A stretch of DNA of 51,390 nucleotides from an uncultured beta proteobacterium (GTDB taxonomy: Bacteria; Pseudomonadota; Gammaproteobacteria; Burkholderiales; Burkholderiaceae_C): positions 1 through 51,390 of the forward strand of contig CAIMZI010000056.1 of assembly GCA_903845935.1 (NCBI GenBank), read 5' to 3'. Shown here piece after piece: positions 8,992 through 18,270 of this stretch; within the stretch, counting starts at the first letter, position 1; each line of letters begins with the position of its first letter. The notes beneath the pieces were generated by a model. It did no database searches. It saw only the letters and a list, made by a program, of their open reading frames with translations, and was not told the origin of the DNA. Position numbers and translations under genes: made by a program.

Positions 8992-10863
8992 ATGGCCATT
9001 CCACAAACCTTTATCCAAGAACTCGTCGCCCGCGCCGACGTGGTGGAGATCGTCGGCCGCTATGTGCCGCTCAAAAAGGCCGGCGCCAACTTCATGGGCC
9101 TGTGCCCGTTTCACGGCGAGAAGTCGCCCTCGTTTTCGGTCAGCCCGACCAAACAGTTCTACCACTGCTTTGGCTGTGGCAAGAATGGCAATGCCATCAG
9201 CTTTTTGATGGACCACGCCGGCATGACTTTTATTGAAGCCGTCAAAGACCTGGCCCAGCAATATGGCATGCAGGTGCCCGAGGAAGAAGGCACGCCGCAG
9301 GACCGCGCCCGCGCCCAGGAGCAGCGCGAGAAGCAGCACACATTGACCTCCGTGCTGGAGCAGGCCGGGGACGCCTACCGCCGGGCACTGCGTGAGTCGG
9401 ACCGCGCCATTGCCTACTTCAAGGGACGCGGCCTGTCGGGCGAGGTGGCCAAGCAGTTTGGCCTGGGCTACGCGCCAGAAGGTTGGCGCAGCCTGGCCAG
9501 CGTCTTCCCGCATTACGACGACCCGCTCCTAGTAGAAAGCGGCCTGGTGATCAGCACGGCGGAAGAGCCCGGCGCTGAGGAAAAGCGCTACGACCGCTTC
9601 CGCGACCGCGTCATGTTCCCGATCCGCAATATCAAGGGCGAGTGCATCGGCTTTGGCGGGCGCGTGCTGGGCGATGACAAACCGAAATACCTCAATTCGC
9701 CGGAGACACCGGTGTTCAGCAAGGGCCGCGAGCTCTATGGCCTATTTGAAGCCCGCGCTGCCCTGCGCGACCAGGGCTATGTGTTGGTGACCGAGGGCTA
9801 TATGGATGTGGTGGCGCTGGCGCAGCTGGGCTTTCCCAATGCCGTGGCCACGCTGGGCACGGCCTGCACGCCTGAGCATGTGCAAAAGCTGTTCCGCTTT
9901 ACCGACTCGGTGGTGTTCAGCTTTGATGGCGACGCCGCCGGACGCCGCGCCGCACGCAAGGCGCTGGACGGTGCACTGCCCTATGCCACCGACGTGCGCA
10001 GCATCAAATTTTTGTTTCTGCCGGCCGAGCATGACCCGGACAGTTTTATTCGCGCCAACGGCCGTGAGGCCTTTGCCCGCTATGTGTCCGAGGCCACGCA
10101 TCTAAGTCGCTTTCTGATCGAGTCGGCACGCGAGGGCCTAGATCTCAACAGCGCCGAGGGCCGCGCCCACCTGTCCAGCAACGCCAAACCGCTGTGGAGT
10201 TCGATGCCCGAGGGTGCACTGAAAATGCAGCTGTTGGGCGAGATTGCCGACCTGGTGCAGCTGACCGGGCGCGAACTCTCGGCGTTATGGAATCCGGTGG
10301 CAGCCGGCGCAAAGCCGACGCGTGAAACGGCCTGGCGCAGGGGCAATTTTGGCCAGGACTGGTCGGGTTCTGCGAGCGGCGCGGGATACGGCGCGGTCCG
10401 CAGTCGGGTGGCTGGCCGCTCGCAACCGGCCAGCCGCGCCGACCATGCCACGCGCATCCTGCTCGGGCACTCGGCGCTGTGGGACACGCTTGGCAACGAA
10501 GACCATAGCCTGCTCTGCGATTTGCCCGACGGCCATGGCCCGCTGTTGGCCTGGCTGGAGGCCCAACTCCATGAACATGGCGCCCTGCCCTGGGAAGCGC
10601 TGCGCGAATCCCTGAGCGGCCACCCGGCAGAGGAACTGGCACTGCGTCTGATGTCGGGACCGGCCATTCCGGTGCCGTCGCCCGTCGAATCAGCGCCCGA
10701 GCTGCGCGATCTGCTCAACCGCATGCTCGTGGATCGCCTCAAGGCCCAGGAGACCGATGCCATTGCAGCCTCCAAGTCCGATCCGAGCGCCCTGCAACGC
10801 TACCAGGAACTGCGGCTACGCCGGGTGGAACTAATGAACAGCCTGGAAAAACCGCTGGTATAA
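8992..10863 (+). CDS. dnaG: DNA primase
   Basis: This 623-residue protein synthesises RNA primers at the replication fork. The N-terminus has the CHC2-type zinc ribbon (CPFHGEKSPSF then CFGCG). The middle holds the TOPRIM catalytic core, with V-T-E-G-Y-M-D and the acidic motif SFDGDAAGRRAA. The less conserved C-terminal part (about 430-623) is where the DnaB helicase-binding domain lies. Length is normal. The start at 8992 gives the expected I-P-Q-T-F-I-Q-E-L N-terminus. rpoD follows, as in the macromolecular-synthesis arrangement of many proteobacteria, but rpsU is not between them or immediately upstream. The last codons overlap a promoter for rpoD. Confidence 0.97.
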   Translation: MAIPQTFIQELVARADVVEIVGRYVPLKKAGANFMGLCPFHGEKSPSFSVSPTKQFYHCFGCGKNGNAISFLMDHAGMTFIEAVKDLAQQYGMQVPEEEGTPQDRARAQEQREKQHTLTSVLEQAGDAYRRALRESDRAIAYFKGRGLSGEVAKQFGLGYAPEGWRSLASVFPHYDDPLLVESGLVISTAEEPGAEEKRYDRFRDRVMFPIRNIKGECIGFGGRVLGDDKPKYLNSPETPVFSKGRELYGLFEARAALRDQGYVLVTEGYMDVVALAQLGFPNAVATLGTACTPEHVQKLFRFTDSVVFSFDGDAAGRRAARKALDGALPYATDVRSIKFLFLPAEHDPDSFIRANGREAFARYVSEATHLSRFLIESAREGLDLNSAEGRAHLSSNAKPLWSSMPEGALKMQLLGEIADLVQLTGRELSALWNPVAAGAKPTRETAWRRGNFGQDWSGSASGAGYGAVRSRVAGRSQPASRADHATRILLGHSALWDTLGNEDHSLLCDLPDGHGPLLAWLEAQLHEHGALPWEALRESLSGHPAEELALRLMSGPAIPVPSPVESAPELRDLLNRMLVDRLKAQETDAIAASKSDPSALQRYQELRLRRVELMNSLEKPLV

Positions 10864-10864
10864 T
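10835..10864 (+). promoter_or_regulatory. Candidate rpoD promoter inside the 3' end of dnaG
   Basis: A perfect TATAAT at 10859-10864 is preceded by TG one base upstream (extended -10 form) and by TGAACA at 10835-10840 (4 of 6 to the -35 consensus) with an 18-base spacer. The -10 box contains the dnaG stop codon. Transcription would start near 10871 and leave a leader of about 216 bases before rpoD. Confidence 0.6.
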
Positions 10865-11086
10865 GCCGGGTTGATTCGGCAAGAGCGACAGCAACACCTC
10901 CGGTCCAGGCCATATGTAGACACCGTTCTCAGCAGGCCACCTTACCGCAAGGATTGCATTCCAAATGTTCGCCCATACATCTTGCCGTGGGATGTTTCTT
11001 CCCTCCCCTGCCACCTGAGGCGCCCAGCGCGACCCGGATGGCGTTTGATGCCAGCCAGATTTGTTTTGATGACCTGAGGTTTTCGC

Positions 11087-13369
11087 ATGCCCGTTCAAAA
11101 ATCAGCCAAGCCAGCAAGCAACGCCACCAAGCCCGCCAGCGCGACCAAGACCGACAAGAAAGTGCAACCTGTGTCCACATCCAAAGCCGCTCTGAAAGCC
11201 GCAGCCGACGAACTTCTGGCAAAGAAAAAGCCCGGCCGCCCGCCCAAGGCCGCCGCCACCGAGTCCAGCGCTCCGGCGGCCAAGCGCGGTCGCAAGCCCA
11301 AGGCGGATACAGCTGTCAAGAGCGCAGGGGTCGCGGAAGACATGGACATGTCCGACATTGAAGCGGATCTGGTGGGTGAACCCGAAGCCGTCACCACCAC
11401 GGCCACCGGTGAAAAGGTCAAACCCCTGCGCATGAAGATCAGCAAGGCAAAAGAACGCGCCTTGATGAAGGAATTCGGCCTGGACGAGACCGTGTTGTCC
11501 GAAGAGGACATGGCCAAACGCCGCGCCCGCCTGAAGGCCCTGATCACGCTGGGCAAGACGCGCGGCTACCTGACGCACGGCGAAATTTCCGATCACCTGC
11601 CCGACAAACTGGTCGATGCGGAAACCCTCGAAGTGGTGATCTCCATGTTGAACGACATGGGTGTGGCCGTTTACGAACAGACGCCCGATGCGGAAACCCT
11701 GTTGCTCAACAACAATGTGTCCACGGCAGCAACGGTTGAAGAAGCCGAAGAAGAAGCCGAAGCGGCCCTGTCCACCGTGGACAGCGAGTTCGGCCGTACC
11801 ACCGACCCGGTGCGTATGTACATGCGCGAAATGGGCACGGTCGAGTTGCTGACGCGCGAAGGCGAAATTGAAATCGCCAAGCGCATCGAAGGCGGCCTGA
11901 TGGCCATGATGGAGGCCATCAGTGCGTCTCCCGCCACCATCGCCGAAATTTTGCGCCTAGGCGAAGAAATCCGCGAAGGCAAGGTCGTCATCACCACCGT
12001 CGTCGACGGTTTTTCCAACCCCAACGAGGCCGATGACTATGTGGCCGAAGAAGACTTCGACGAGTTCGATGAGAACGATGACGATGACGGCAAGGGCGGC
12101 TCCAAGGCGCTGACCAAGAAGCTCGAAGAGCTCAAGAAACAAGCACTGGAGCGATTCGACAAGCTGCGCGAGCTGTTCGAAAAAATCCACAAAACCTATG
12201 ACAAGGAAGGTTACGGCACACCGACCTACGTCAAGACACAAAAGGCCCTCAGCGAAGAGCTGATGACCATCCGCTTCACCGCCAAGGCGATTGAAAAGCT
12301 GTGCGACATGGTGCGCGGCCAGGTCGATGACGTGCGCAAGATGGAGCGCGAACTGCGCCGCATCATCGTCGACAAATGCGGCTACTCGCAGGAACTCTTC
12401 ATTGCCGAATTCAGCGGCCGCGACAAGCACAACCAACCCGCACCCAGCAATTTGCTAAACCTGAAGTGGATCGAAAAGCAGGCAGCTTCGGGCAAGCCAT
12501 GGGCGGCAGTGATGGGTCGCAATATTCCACCGGTGCAGGATCTGCAGCAAAAGCTGACCGATCTGCAGTCGCGCGTGGTTGTGCCCCTGGCCCAGCTCAA
12601 AGACATCAACAAGCGCATGAACTCGGGCGAATCGTCCAGCCGTGCCGCCAAGAAAGAGATGATCGAGGCCAATTTGCGCCTGGTGATCTCGATCGCCAAG
12701 AAGTACACCAACCGTGGCCTGCAGTTCCTGGACCTGATCCAGGAAGGCAACATCGGTTTGATGAAGGCCGTGGACAAGTTCGAATACCGCCGCGGCTACA
12801 AGTTCTCCACTTATGCCACTTGGTGGATTCGCCAGGCCATCACGCGTTCGATTGCCGACCAGGCGCGCACCATCCGGATTCCGGTGCACATGATCGAAAC
12901 CATCAACAAGATGAACCGCATCAGCCGCCAGCATCTGCAGGAGTTCGGCTTTGAGCCCGATGCCTCGGTGCTGGCCGAGAAGATGGAGATCCCCGAAGAC
13001 AAGATCCGCAAGATCATGAAGATCGCCAAAGAGCCTATCTCCATGGAAACGCCCATCGGTGACGATGACGACAGCCATCTGGGTGACTTCATCGAGGACG
13101 GTGCCAACACCGCCCCGATGGAAGCCGCCATGCAGGCCGGTCTGCGCGATGTGGTCAAGGACATTCTCGACAGCCTGACGCCGCGCGAGGCCAAGGTGCT
13201 GCGCATGCGCTTTGGTATCGAGATGACCAGTGACCACACGCTGGAAGAAGTCGGCAAGCAGTTTGACGTGACGCGTGAGCGCATTCGCCAGATTGAAGCC
13301 AAGGCTTTGCGCAAACTGAAGCATCCCAGTCGCTCCGACAAACTGCGCAGCTTCACAGACACGCTGTGA
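11087..13369 (+). CDS. rpoD: Primary sigma factor RpoD (sigma-70)
   Basis: This 760-residue housekeeping sigma factor directs RNA polymerase to -35/-10 promoters. The N-terminal 100 residues are a Lys/Ala/Pro-rich extension. Region 1.1 follows (about 115-200), then region 1.2 ([12 protein letters not shown] near 240). A long acidic non-conserved insert follows, with runs of Asp/Glu around 325-345. Region 2 has [20 protein letters not shown] and [15 protein letters not shown]. Regions 3 and 4 end with the helix-turn-helix [20 protein letters not shown]. It is longer than E. coli RpoD mainly through the N-terminal tail, as is common in Burkholderiales. A strong intrinsic terminator follows directly. 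Confidence 0.98.
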   Translation: MPVQKSAKPASNATKPASATKTDKKVQPVSTSKAALKAAADELLAKKKPGRPPKAAATESSAPAAKRGRKPKADTAVKSAGVAEDMDMSDIEADLVGEPEAVTTTATGEKVKPLRMKISKAKERALMKEFGLDETVLSEEDMAKRRARLKALITLGKTRGYLTHGEISDHLPDKLVDAETLEVVISMLNDMGVAVYEQTPDAETLLLNNNVSTAATVEEAEEEAEAALSTVDSEFGRTTDPVRMYMREMGTVELLTREGEIEIAKRIEGGLMAMMEAISASPATIAEILRLGEEIREGKVVITTVVDGFSNPNEADDYVAEEDFDEFDENDDDDGKGGSKALTKKLEELKKQALERFDKLRELFEKIHKTYDKEGYGTPTYVKTQKALSEELMTIRFTAKAIEKLCDMVRGQVDDVRKMERELRRIIVDKCGYSQELFIAEFSGRDKHNQPAPSNLLNLKWIEKQAASGKPWAAVMGRNIPPVQDLQQKLTDLQSRVVVPLAQLKDINKRMNSGESSSRAAKKEMIEANLRLVISIAKKYTNRGLQFLDLIQEGNIGLMKAVDKFEYRRGYKFSTYATWWIRQAITRSIADQARTIRIPVHMIETINKMNRISRQHLQEFGFEPDASVLAEKMEIPEDKIRKIMKIAKEPISMETPIGDDDDSHLGDFIEDGANTAPMEAAMQAGLRDVVKDILDSLTPREAKVLRMRFGIEMTSDHTLEEVGKQFDVTRERIRQIEAKALRKLKHPSRSDKLRSFTDTL

Positions 13370-13372
13370 GGT

Positions 13373-13406
13373 AACAAAGTGGGCTGATCAGTCCACTTTG
13401 TTTTTT
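13373..13406 (+). terminator. Intrinsic terminator after rpoD
   Basis: A perfect 10-base-pair stem (AACAAAGTGG at 13373-13382 with CCACTTTGTT at 13393-13402) is followed by a T run, starting four bases after the rpoD stop. The loop contains the small palindrome CTGATCAG. The A-rich left arm means it might also work weakly for the convergent gene. Confidence 0.9.
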
Positions 13407-13453
13407 AGGCGTAGCGCAGACACGGTCCGTCTGCACGATTGGCGTGGCGCTGG

Positions 13454-13741
13454 CTAGCGCAGGCTGCGTGCCAGGCGCTCCTTGACAAAGCCGAAGGAGA
13501 ACTTGAGCACCTCGTCAAGCGACAGCTCCATGGCATGGCGCTCCGGTTCGGTGAGATAGAACATCATGTCCACGTCATGGCGCACATAGCGCGCGGGCAG
13601 GCGATTCAAGGCCAGACAGGCCACATCGGCCAGCATATCGGACGTGTAGTCTTCATGCTCGGGCTCCTGGGCGCGACGAACCACTTCTTCAAACACCAGG
13701 CGTTCATAGTAGTTGTGCACCTGATCAAAGTTGTATTTCAT
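13454..13741 (-). CDS. ComFB-family protein
   Basis: This 95-residue cytoplasmic protein matches the late-competence ComFB family: N-terminal Y-x-x-L-V-F-E-E-V, then D-V-A-C-L-A-L-N-R-L-P-A-R-Y and D-V-D-M-M-F-Y. Known members are small helical proteins. In cyanobacteria, ComFB-type proteins have been reported to bind cyclic dinucleotides, so this one may be a c-di-GMP or c-di-AMP receptor here. That is inference, although a c-di-GMP enzyme is encoded 7 kb away. A GGAG site lies upstream of the ATG. It is convergent with rpoD and shares a 156-base divergent region with the FKBP gene. Confidence 0.82.
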   Translation of the reverse strand: MKYNFDQVHNYYERLVFEEVVRRAQEPEHEDYTSDMLADVACLALNRLPARYVRHDVDMMFYLTEPERHAMELSLDEVLKFSFGFVKERLARSLR

Positions 13742-13803
13742 GTATTTTCTCCGTGGCTGCTATGGCACTTCCATGCCAGTGACCTTAGCACCACGCCCAG
13801 GGG

Positions 13804-13831
13804 CTGACAAGCCTTGCTTGCGGCATAATTA
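13804..13831 (+). promoter_or_regulatory. Weak promoter candidate upstream of the FKBP gene
   Basis: CTGACA at 13804-13809 and CATAAT/TAATTA at 13824-13831 resemble -35 and -10 boxes, but the spacing is 14-16 bases, shorter than usual. It is the best match in this 156-base gap. Confidence 0.3.
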
Positions 13832-13897
13832 AGGGCTTTTGCGCTCGCGTCTTTGCAGCGCGCCATCTGCCGACCGGCATCACCCAAGGAATCATTC

Positions 13898-14245
13898 ATG
13901 CAAACCACAGCAAGCGGACTTCAGTATCTGGACACCGTCGTAGGCAGCGGCCCCGAGGCCGTCGCCGGCAACAAGGTCAAGGTGCATTACACCGGCTGGC
14001 TTTACAACGACGACACCCAGGGTGCCAAATTCGACTCCAGCAAGGACCGTGGCGATCCGTTTGTGTTCAGCCTGGGCGCCGGCATGGTGATCAAGGGCTG
14101 GGACGAAGGCGTGGCAGGCATGAAGGTGGGCGGTGCGCGCACCCTAATCATCCCCGCCGCACTGGGCTATGGCGCACGCGGCGCCGGTGGCGTGATTCCA
14201 GGCAATGCCACCCTGAAATTTGACGTGGAACTGCTGGGCGTTTAA
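13898..14245 (+). CDS. FKBP-type peptidyl-prolyl cis-trans isomerase
   Basis: This is a 115-residue single-domain FKBP with no signal peptide, so it is probably cytoplasmic. It isomerises Xaa-Pro bonds to help protein folding. Typical segments are VKVHYTGWLY, KFDSSKDRGDPFVFSLG, MVIKGWDEGVAGMKVGGART and YGARGAGGVIPGNATLKFDVEL. The frame is open for 15 codons further upstream, but the ATG at 13898 has AAGGA 8 bases before it and gives the family N-terminus. It sits directly before the grpE-dnaK-dnaJ chaperone genes, a sensible neighbour for a folding catalyst. Confidence 0.95.
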   Translation: MQTTASGLQYLDTVVGSGPEAVAGNKVKVHYTGWLYNDDTQGAKFDSSKDRGDPFVFSLGAGMVIKGWDEGVAGMKVGGARTLIIPAALGYGARGAGGVIPGNATLKFDVELLGV

Positions 14246-14261
14246 TTTCTCGGATATCCAA

Positions 14262-14280
14262 GCCCCGTGAGCTGCGGGGC
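14262..14280 (+). terminator. Hairpin after the FKBP gene (weak terminator)
   Basis: GCCCCG at 14262-14267 pairs with CGGGGC at 14275-14280 around a 7-base loop, 17 bases after the stop. No T run follows, so on its own it is a weak terminator. It may protect the 3' end of the transcript. Confidence 0.35.
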
Positions 14281-14297
14281 CAGGCTCTTGAAAGCCC

Positions 14298-14325
14298 CTT
14301 GAAAGTCATTTGATTGCCCCCAGTT
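14298..14325 (+). promoter_or_regulatory. Sigma32-type heat-shock promoter of grpE
   Basis: CTTGAAA at 14298-14304, a 13-base spacer and CCCCAGTT at 14318-14325 fit the sigma32 consensus CTTGAAA / CCCCATnT with one mismatch in the -10 box. Transcription would start near 14332, about 39 bases before the grpE ATG. Confidence 0.7.
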
Positions 14326-14340
14326 GCGGGGCATCGTTTT
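14315..14340 (+). terminator. Second hairpin with T run, overlapping the grpE promoter
   Basis: TGCCCC at 14315-14320 pairs with GGGGCA at 14328-14333, followed by TCGTTTTA. For transcripts coming from the FKBP gene this is a plausible intrinsic terminator. Its left arm is also the heat-shock -10 box, so the grpE transcript would begin at or after it. Confidence 0.45.
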
Positions 14341-14370
14341 ATTTGCAGCCAACTTTGCGACTACACCAGC

Positions 14371-14928
14371 ATGTCTGAACAAACCCCCACTCCCCCTATC
14401 CCCGAAGCCGCCCCACAAAGCCAGGAAGAGCTGGTCGCATCTCTCAACGCCACCGAGGCCGATGCCATGACCGCGCTGCAGGCCGAGCTGGCCACCCTGA
14501 AGGCCAAGAGCACCGATCTGGCAGACCAGTACCTGCGCGCCAAGGCCGATGCCGAGAACGCCCGACGTCGCGCCGAAGACGAAATTTCCAAAGCACGCAA
14601 ATTTGCCGTCGAGAGCTTTGCCGAAAGCCTGCTGCCGGTCGCCGACAGCCTGGAAGCCGGCCTGGGCATCAAGGACGCCACTGCCGAACAGATGCGCGAA
14701 GGCGCCCAGGCCACCTTGCGCCAGTTGCTAGCCGCACTGGAGCGCAACAAGGTGATTGCCATCAACCCAGGCGCCGGAACCAAATTTGACCCGCACCAGC
14801 ACCAGGCCATCAGCGTGGTTCCGTCCGAGCAGGAAGCCAACACCGTGGTCAGCGTGCTGCAAAAGGGTTACTCCATTGTCGAGCGTGTGCTGCGCCCTGC
14901 CCTGGTCACCGTCGCAGCGCCCAAATAA
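14371..14928 (+). CDS. grpE: Nucleotide exchange factor GrpE
   Basis: This 185-residue co-chaperone releases ADP from DnaK. It has the normal GrpE shape: a charged, Pro-rich N-terminus, a long helix (about residues 30-95, with [16 protein letters not shown]) and a C-terminal beta domain with [11 protein letters not shown] and [11 protein letters not shown]. The ATG at 14371 gives the M-S-E-Q-T-P start. The frame is open 19 codons further upstream, but that stretch would cover the promoter. A sigma32-type promoter lies directly upstream, and dnaK follows with its own. Confidence 0.96.
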   Translation: MSEQTPTPPIPEAAPQSQEELVASLNATEADAMTALQAELATLKAKSTDLADQYLRAKADAENARRRAEDEISKARKFAVESFAESLLPVADSLEAGLGIKDATAEQMREGAQATLRQLLAALERNKVIAINPGAGTKFDPHQHQAISVVPSEQEANTVVSVLQKGYSIVERVLRPALVTVAAPK

Positions 14929-14946
14929 AAGCAAATACGCGCGGGG

Positions 14947-14974
14947 CTTGAAAGCCCAATAACCGTCCACATGT
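14947..14974 (+). promoter_or_regulatory. Sigma32-type heat-shock promoter of dnaK
   Basis: CTTGAAA at 14947-14953, a 13-base spacer and CCACATGT at 14967-14974 match the sigma32 consensus with one mismatch. The spacing is identical to that of the grpE promoter. A GTCCA/TGGAC inverted repeat overlaps the -10 box. No CIRCE element (HrcA operator) is seen. Confidence 0.65.
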
Positions 14975-15014
14975 TATGGACATCAGAATTTTTTTGAATA
15001 AGCAGGAGTAAATC

Positions 15015-16964
15015 ATGGGAAGAATCATCGGTATTGACCTCGGCACCACCAACAGCTGCGTGGCCATCATGGAAGGCAACACGCCCAAGGTTATTGAAAA
15101 CGCTGAAGGCGCGCGGACAACGCCCTCCATCATTGCCTACCAGGAAGACGGCGAAGTGCTGGTTGGCGCATCCGCCAAGCGCCAGTCGGTGACCAACCCC
15201 CGCAACACGCTGTACGCAGTGAAGCGCCTGATTGGCCGCAAGTTCACTGAAAAAGAAGTGCAAAAGGACATCGACCTGATGCCCTACAAGATTGCTGCTG
15301 CAGACAATGGCGACGCATGGGTCGAAGTGCGCGGCAACCGCATGGCACCGCAACAAGTCAGCGCCGACATTCTGCGCAAGATGAAGAAGACGGCAGAAGA
15401 TTACCTCGGCGAAGAAGTGACAGACGCCGTGATCACGGTGCCCGCCTACTTCAATGACGCACAGCGGCAGGCCACCAAGGATGCCGGCCGCATTGCCGGT
15501 CTGGATGTCAAGCGCATCATCAACGAACCCACGGCTGCAGCGCTGGCCTTTGGCCTGGACAAGAACGAAAAGGGCGACCGCAAGATTGCCGTGTATGACC
15601 TGGGCGGCGGTACCTTTGACGTGTCCATCATCGAAATCGCCGATGTCGATGGCGAAAAGCAATTCGAAGTGCTGTCCACCAATGGCGACACCTTCCTGGG
15701 TGGCGAAGACTTTGACCAGCGCATCATCGACTTCATCATCTCCGAGTTCAAGAAGGACCAGGGCGTTGATCTGGCAAAGGATGTGCTGGCCCTGCAACGC
15801 CTGAAGGAAGCCGCTGAAAAGGCCAAGATCGAGTTGTCCAGCAGCGCCCAAACCGACATCAACCTGCCCTACATCACGGCCGACGCATCCGGCCCCAAGC
15901 ACCTGAGCATCAAGCTCACGCGCTCCAAGTTGGAAAGCCTGGTCGAAGAGCTGATCGAGCGCACCATTGCACCTTGCCGCACCGCCATCAAGGACGCTGG
16001 CGTCAATGTCGCCGACATCCATGACGTGATTCTGGTCGGCGGCATGACGCGCATGCCCAAGGTGCAAGAGAAGGTCAAGGAATTGTTTGGCCGCGAGCCG
16101 CGCAAGGACGTGAACCCCGATGAAGCCGTGGCGGTGGGCGCCGCCATTCAAGGTCAGGTGCTATCCGGTGACCGCAAGGACGTGCTGCTGCTGGACGTGA
16201 CACCTTTATCCCTGGGTATTGAAACCCTGGGTGGCGTCATGACCAAGATGATCACCAAGAATACGACCATCCCGACCAAGTTCGCCCAGACCTTCTCCAC
16301 CGCCGACGACAACCAGCCGGCCGTGACCATCAAGGTGTTCCAGGGTGAACGAGAGATTGCCGCCGTCAACAAGCTGCTCGGCGAGTTCAACCTCGAAGGT
16401 ATCCCGCCGGCAGCCCGTGGCACGCCTCAGATCGAAGTGTCGTTTGACATTGACGCCAACGGCATTCTGCATGTGGGCGCCAAGGACAAGGGCACCGGCA
16501 AGGAAAACAAGATCACCATCAAGGCCAACTCCGGTCTGTCCGAAGCTGAAATCCAGCAGATGGTGAAGGACGCCGAGATCAACGCTGCCGACGACAAGAA
16601 GAAGCTGGAACTGGTACAGGCCCGCAATGAAGCCGAAGCCAATGTCCACAGCGTCAAGAAGAGCCTCACCGAGTATGGCGACAAGCTCGACGCCGGCGAA
16701 AAGGAAAAGATCGAAGCCGCCATCAAGGACGTGGAAGAGGCTCTGAAGTCGGAAGACAAGGATGCCATCAAGTCCAAGAGCGAAGCGCTGATGACCGTTA
16801 GCCAGAAGCTGGGCGAAAAGATGTACGCCGACATGCAGGCCAAGCAGGCTGCTGAAGCGGGTGGCACGGAAGGTGCCGCACCAGAACAAGGTGCACAAGC
16901 CTCTGCCAAACCCAACGATGACAACGTCGTAGACGCCGAAGTCAAGGAAGTCAAAAAGGGCTAA
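15015..16964 (+). CDS. dnaK: Chaperone DnaK (Hsp70)
   Basis: This 649-residue Hsp70 folds and refolds proteins in an ATP-driven cycle with DnaJ and GrpE. The ATPase domain has [17 protein letters not shown], the second phosphate loop [15 protein letters not shown] and [12 protein letters not shown]. The linker [16 protein letters not shown] leads into the substrate-binding domain. The helical lid ends in an acidic tail with [10 protein letters not shown]. An AGGAG ribosome site sits 6 bases before the ATG. It is preceded by its own heat-shock promoter. Confidence 0.99.
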   Translation: MGRIIGIDLGTTNSCVAIMEGNTPKVIENAEGARTTPSIIAYQEDGEVLVGASAKRQSVTNPRNTLYAVKRLIGRKFTEKEVQKDIDLMPYKIAAADNGDAWVEVRGNRMAPQQVSADILRKMKKTAEDYLGEEVTDAVITVPAYFNDAQRQATKDAGRIAGLDVKRIINEPTAAALAFGLDKNEKGDRKIAVYDLGGGTFDVSIIEIADVDGEKQFEVLSTNGDTFLGGEDFDQRIIDFIISEFKKDQGVDLAKDVLALQRLKEAAEKAKIELSSSAQTDINLPYITADASGPKHLSIKLTRSKLESLVEELIERTIAPCRTAIKDAGVNVADIHDVILVGGMTRMPKVQEKVKELFGREPRKDVNPDEAVAVGAAIQGQVLSGDRKDVLLLDVTPLSLGIETLGGVMTKMITKNTTIPTKFAQTFSTADDNQPAVTIKVFQGEREIAAVNKLLGEFNLEGIPPAARGTPQIEVSFDIDANGILHVGAKDKGTGKENKITIKANSGLSEAEIQQMVKDAEINAADDKKKLELVQARNEAEANVHSVKKSLTEYGDKLDAGEKEKIEAAIKDVEEALKSEDKDAIKSKSEALMTVSQKLGEKMYADMQAKQAAEAGGTEGAAPEQGAQASAKPNDDNVVDAEVKEVKKG

Positions 16965-16989
16965 GCAGCCTCAGGCGATTCGCCCATGC

Positions 16990-17027
16990 GCCGCGTTGAA
17001 CACCTTGGGTGGCTCAACGCGGCTTTT
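16990..17027 (+). terminator. Hairpin with T run between dnaK and dnaJ
   Basis: A perfect 10-base-pair stem (GCCGCGTTGA at 16990-16999 with TCAACGCGGC at 17014-17023) is followed by TTTT. It looks like an intrinsic terminator or attenuator that would make dnaJ less abundant than dnaK. Confidence 0.7.
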
Positions 17028-17053
17028 GTGTTGTATACAGACCCCGATTGAAC

Positions 17054-18199
17054 ATGGCCAAACGAGACTATTACGAAACCCTCGGCGTTGCAAAAAACGC
17101 CAGCGATGAGGACATCAAGAAGGCCTACCGCAAGCTGGCAATGAAGCACCACCCGGACCGCAACCAGGGTGATACGACCAAGGCAGCCGAAGAAAAATTC
17201 AAGGAGGCCAAGGAGGCCTACGAGATGCTGTCGGACGCGCAAAAGCGTGCCGCCTACGATCAGTACGGCCACGCCGGCGTCGATCCCAACCGGGGTGGCG
17301 GCGGTGCCGGTGGCGAGGGCTACGGCGGTTTTGCCGAGGCCTTTGGCGACATTTTTGGCGACATGTTTGGCCAGCAACGCGGCGGACGCCCCGGTGCCGG
17401 TGGTGGCCGCCAGGTCTACCGTGGTGGCGACCTGAGCTATGCCATGGAAGTCACTCTGGAAGAAGCGGCCCGCGGCAAGGACGCGCAGATCCGCATCCCC
17501 AGCTGGGATGGCTGTGATACCTGCAAGGGCACGGGCGCCAAGCCTGGTACCCAGGTCAAGACCTGCGCCACCTGCAATGGTGCAGGTACGGTGCAAATGC
17601 GCCAGGGCTTTTTCAGCGTGCAGCAAACCTGCCCGACCTGCCGCGGCAATGGAAAGGTCATTCCGGAACCCTGCGTCGCCTGCCATGGACAGGGCAAGAT
17701 CAAGCGCCAAAAGACGCTAGAGGTCAAAATTCCGGCCGGCATCGACGGTGGCATGCGCATTCGCAGCGCCGGCAACGGCGAACCCGGAACCAATGGCGGC
17801 CCGGCCGGCGATCTGTACATCGAGATCCGCCTCAAGAAGCACGACATCTTCGAGCGCGATGGCGATGATATCCACTGCTCGGTGCCGATCAGCATGGCGA
17901 CTGCCGCCCTTGGTGGCGAGATCGACGTGCCCACGCTGGCCGGCAAGGCGGCCATCGATATCCCCGAAGGCACCCAGACCGGCAAGCAGTTCCGGTTGCG
18001 CGGCAAGGGCATTAAGGGCGTGCGTGCCAGCTACCCCGGCGACCTGTACTGCCACATCGTGGTGGAAACGCCGGTCAAGCTGAGCGAACACCAGCGCCGT
18101 TTGTTGCGCGAGCTGGATGAGTCGTTCAAGAAAGGCGGCAGCAAGCACTCCCCCACGGGCGACAGTTGGACAGACCGCTTGAAAAGCTTCTTTAGCTGA
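17054..18199 (+). CDS. dnaJ: Chaperone DnaJ (Hsp40)
   Basis: This 381-residue co-chaperone stimulates the DnaK ATPase and delivers substrates. It has the N-terminal J domain with the HPD motif (KHHPDRNQ), a Gly/Phe-rich stretch and four CxxCxGxG zinc repeats ([32 protein letters not shown]). The C-terminal substrate-binding domains follow. The ATG at 17054 gives the standard M-A-K-R-D-Y-Y-E start; the frame is open 15 codons further upstream through the hairpin. It is separated from dnaK by 89 bases and followed by a strong terminator. Confidence 0.98.
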   Translation: MAKRDYYETLGVAKNASDEDIKKAYRKLAMKHHPDRNQGDTTKAAEEKFKEAKEAYEMLSDAQKRAAYDQYGHAGVDPNRGGGGAGGEGYGGFAEAFGDIFGDMFGQQRGGRPGAGGGRQVYRGGDLSYAMEVTLEEAARGKDAQIRIPSWDGCDTCKGTGAKPGTQVKTCATCNGAGTVQMRQGFFSVQQTCPTCRGNGKVIPEPCVACHGQGKIKRQKTLEVKIPAGIDGGMRIRSAGNGEPGTNGGPAGDLYIEIRLKKHDIFERDGDDIHCSVPISMATAALGGEIDVPTLAGKAAIDIPEGTQTGKQFRLRGKGIKGVRASYPGDLYCHIVVETPVKLSEHQRRLLRELDESFKKGGSKHSPTGDSWTDRLKSFFS

Positions 18200-18218
18200 T
18201 CAACCCGCTATCCAAGCA

Positions 18219-18256
18219 ATGCCGCCAGGTCTATAAAGGACTTGGCGGCATTTTTA
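18219..18256 (+). terminator. Intrinsic terminator after dnaJ
   Basis: ATGCCGCCA at 18219-18227 pairs with TGGCGGCAT at 18243-18251. The stem extends further with one G-U pair and is followed by TTTTATTT. It closes the chaperone cluster. Confidence 0.9.
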
Positions 18257-18270
18257 TTTGGAGGTTTGCC

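Noticed and set aside
14929..15014. CIRCE/HrcA operator upstream of dnaK
   Set aside because: No TTAGCACTC-N9-GAGTGCTAA-like repeat is present; the inverted repeat seen (GTCCA/TGGAC) is different and short.
14868..16151. 427-codon open frame antisense to dnaK
   Set aside because: dnaK is certain on the plus strand. Long antisense frames opposite dnaK are a known artefact of GC-rich codons.
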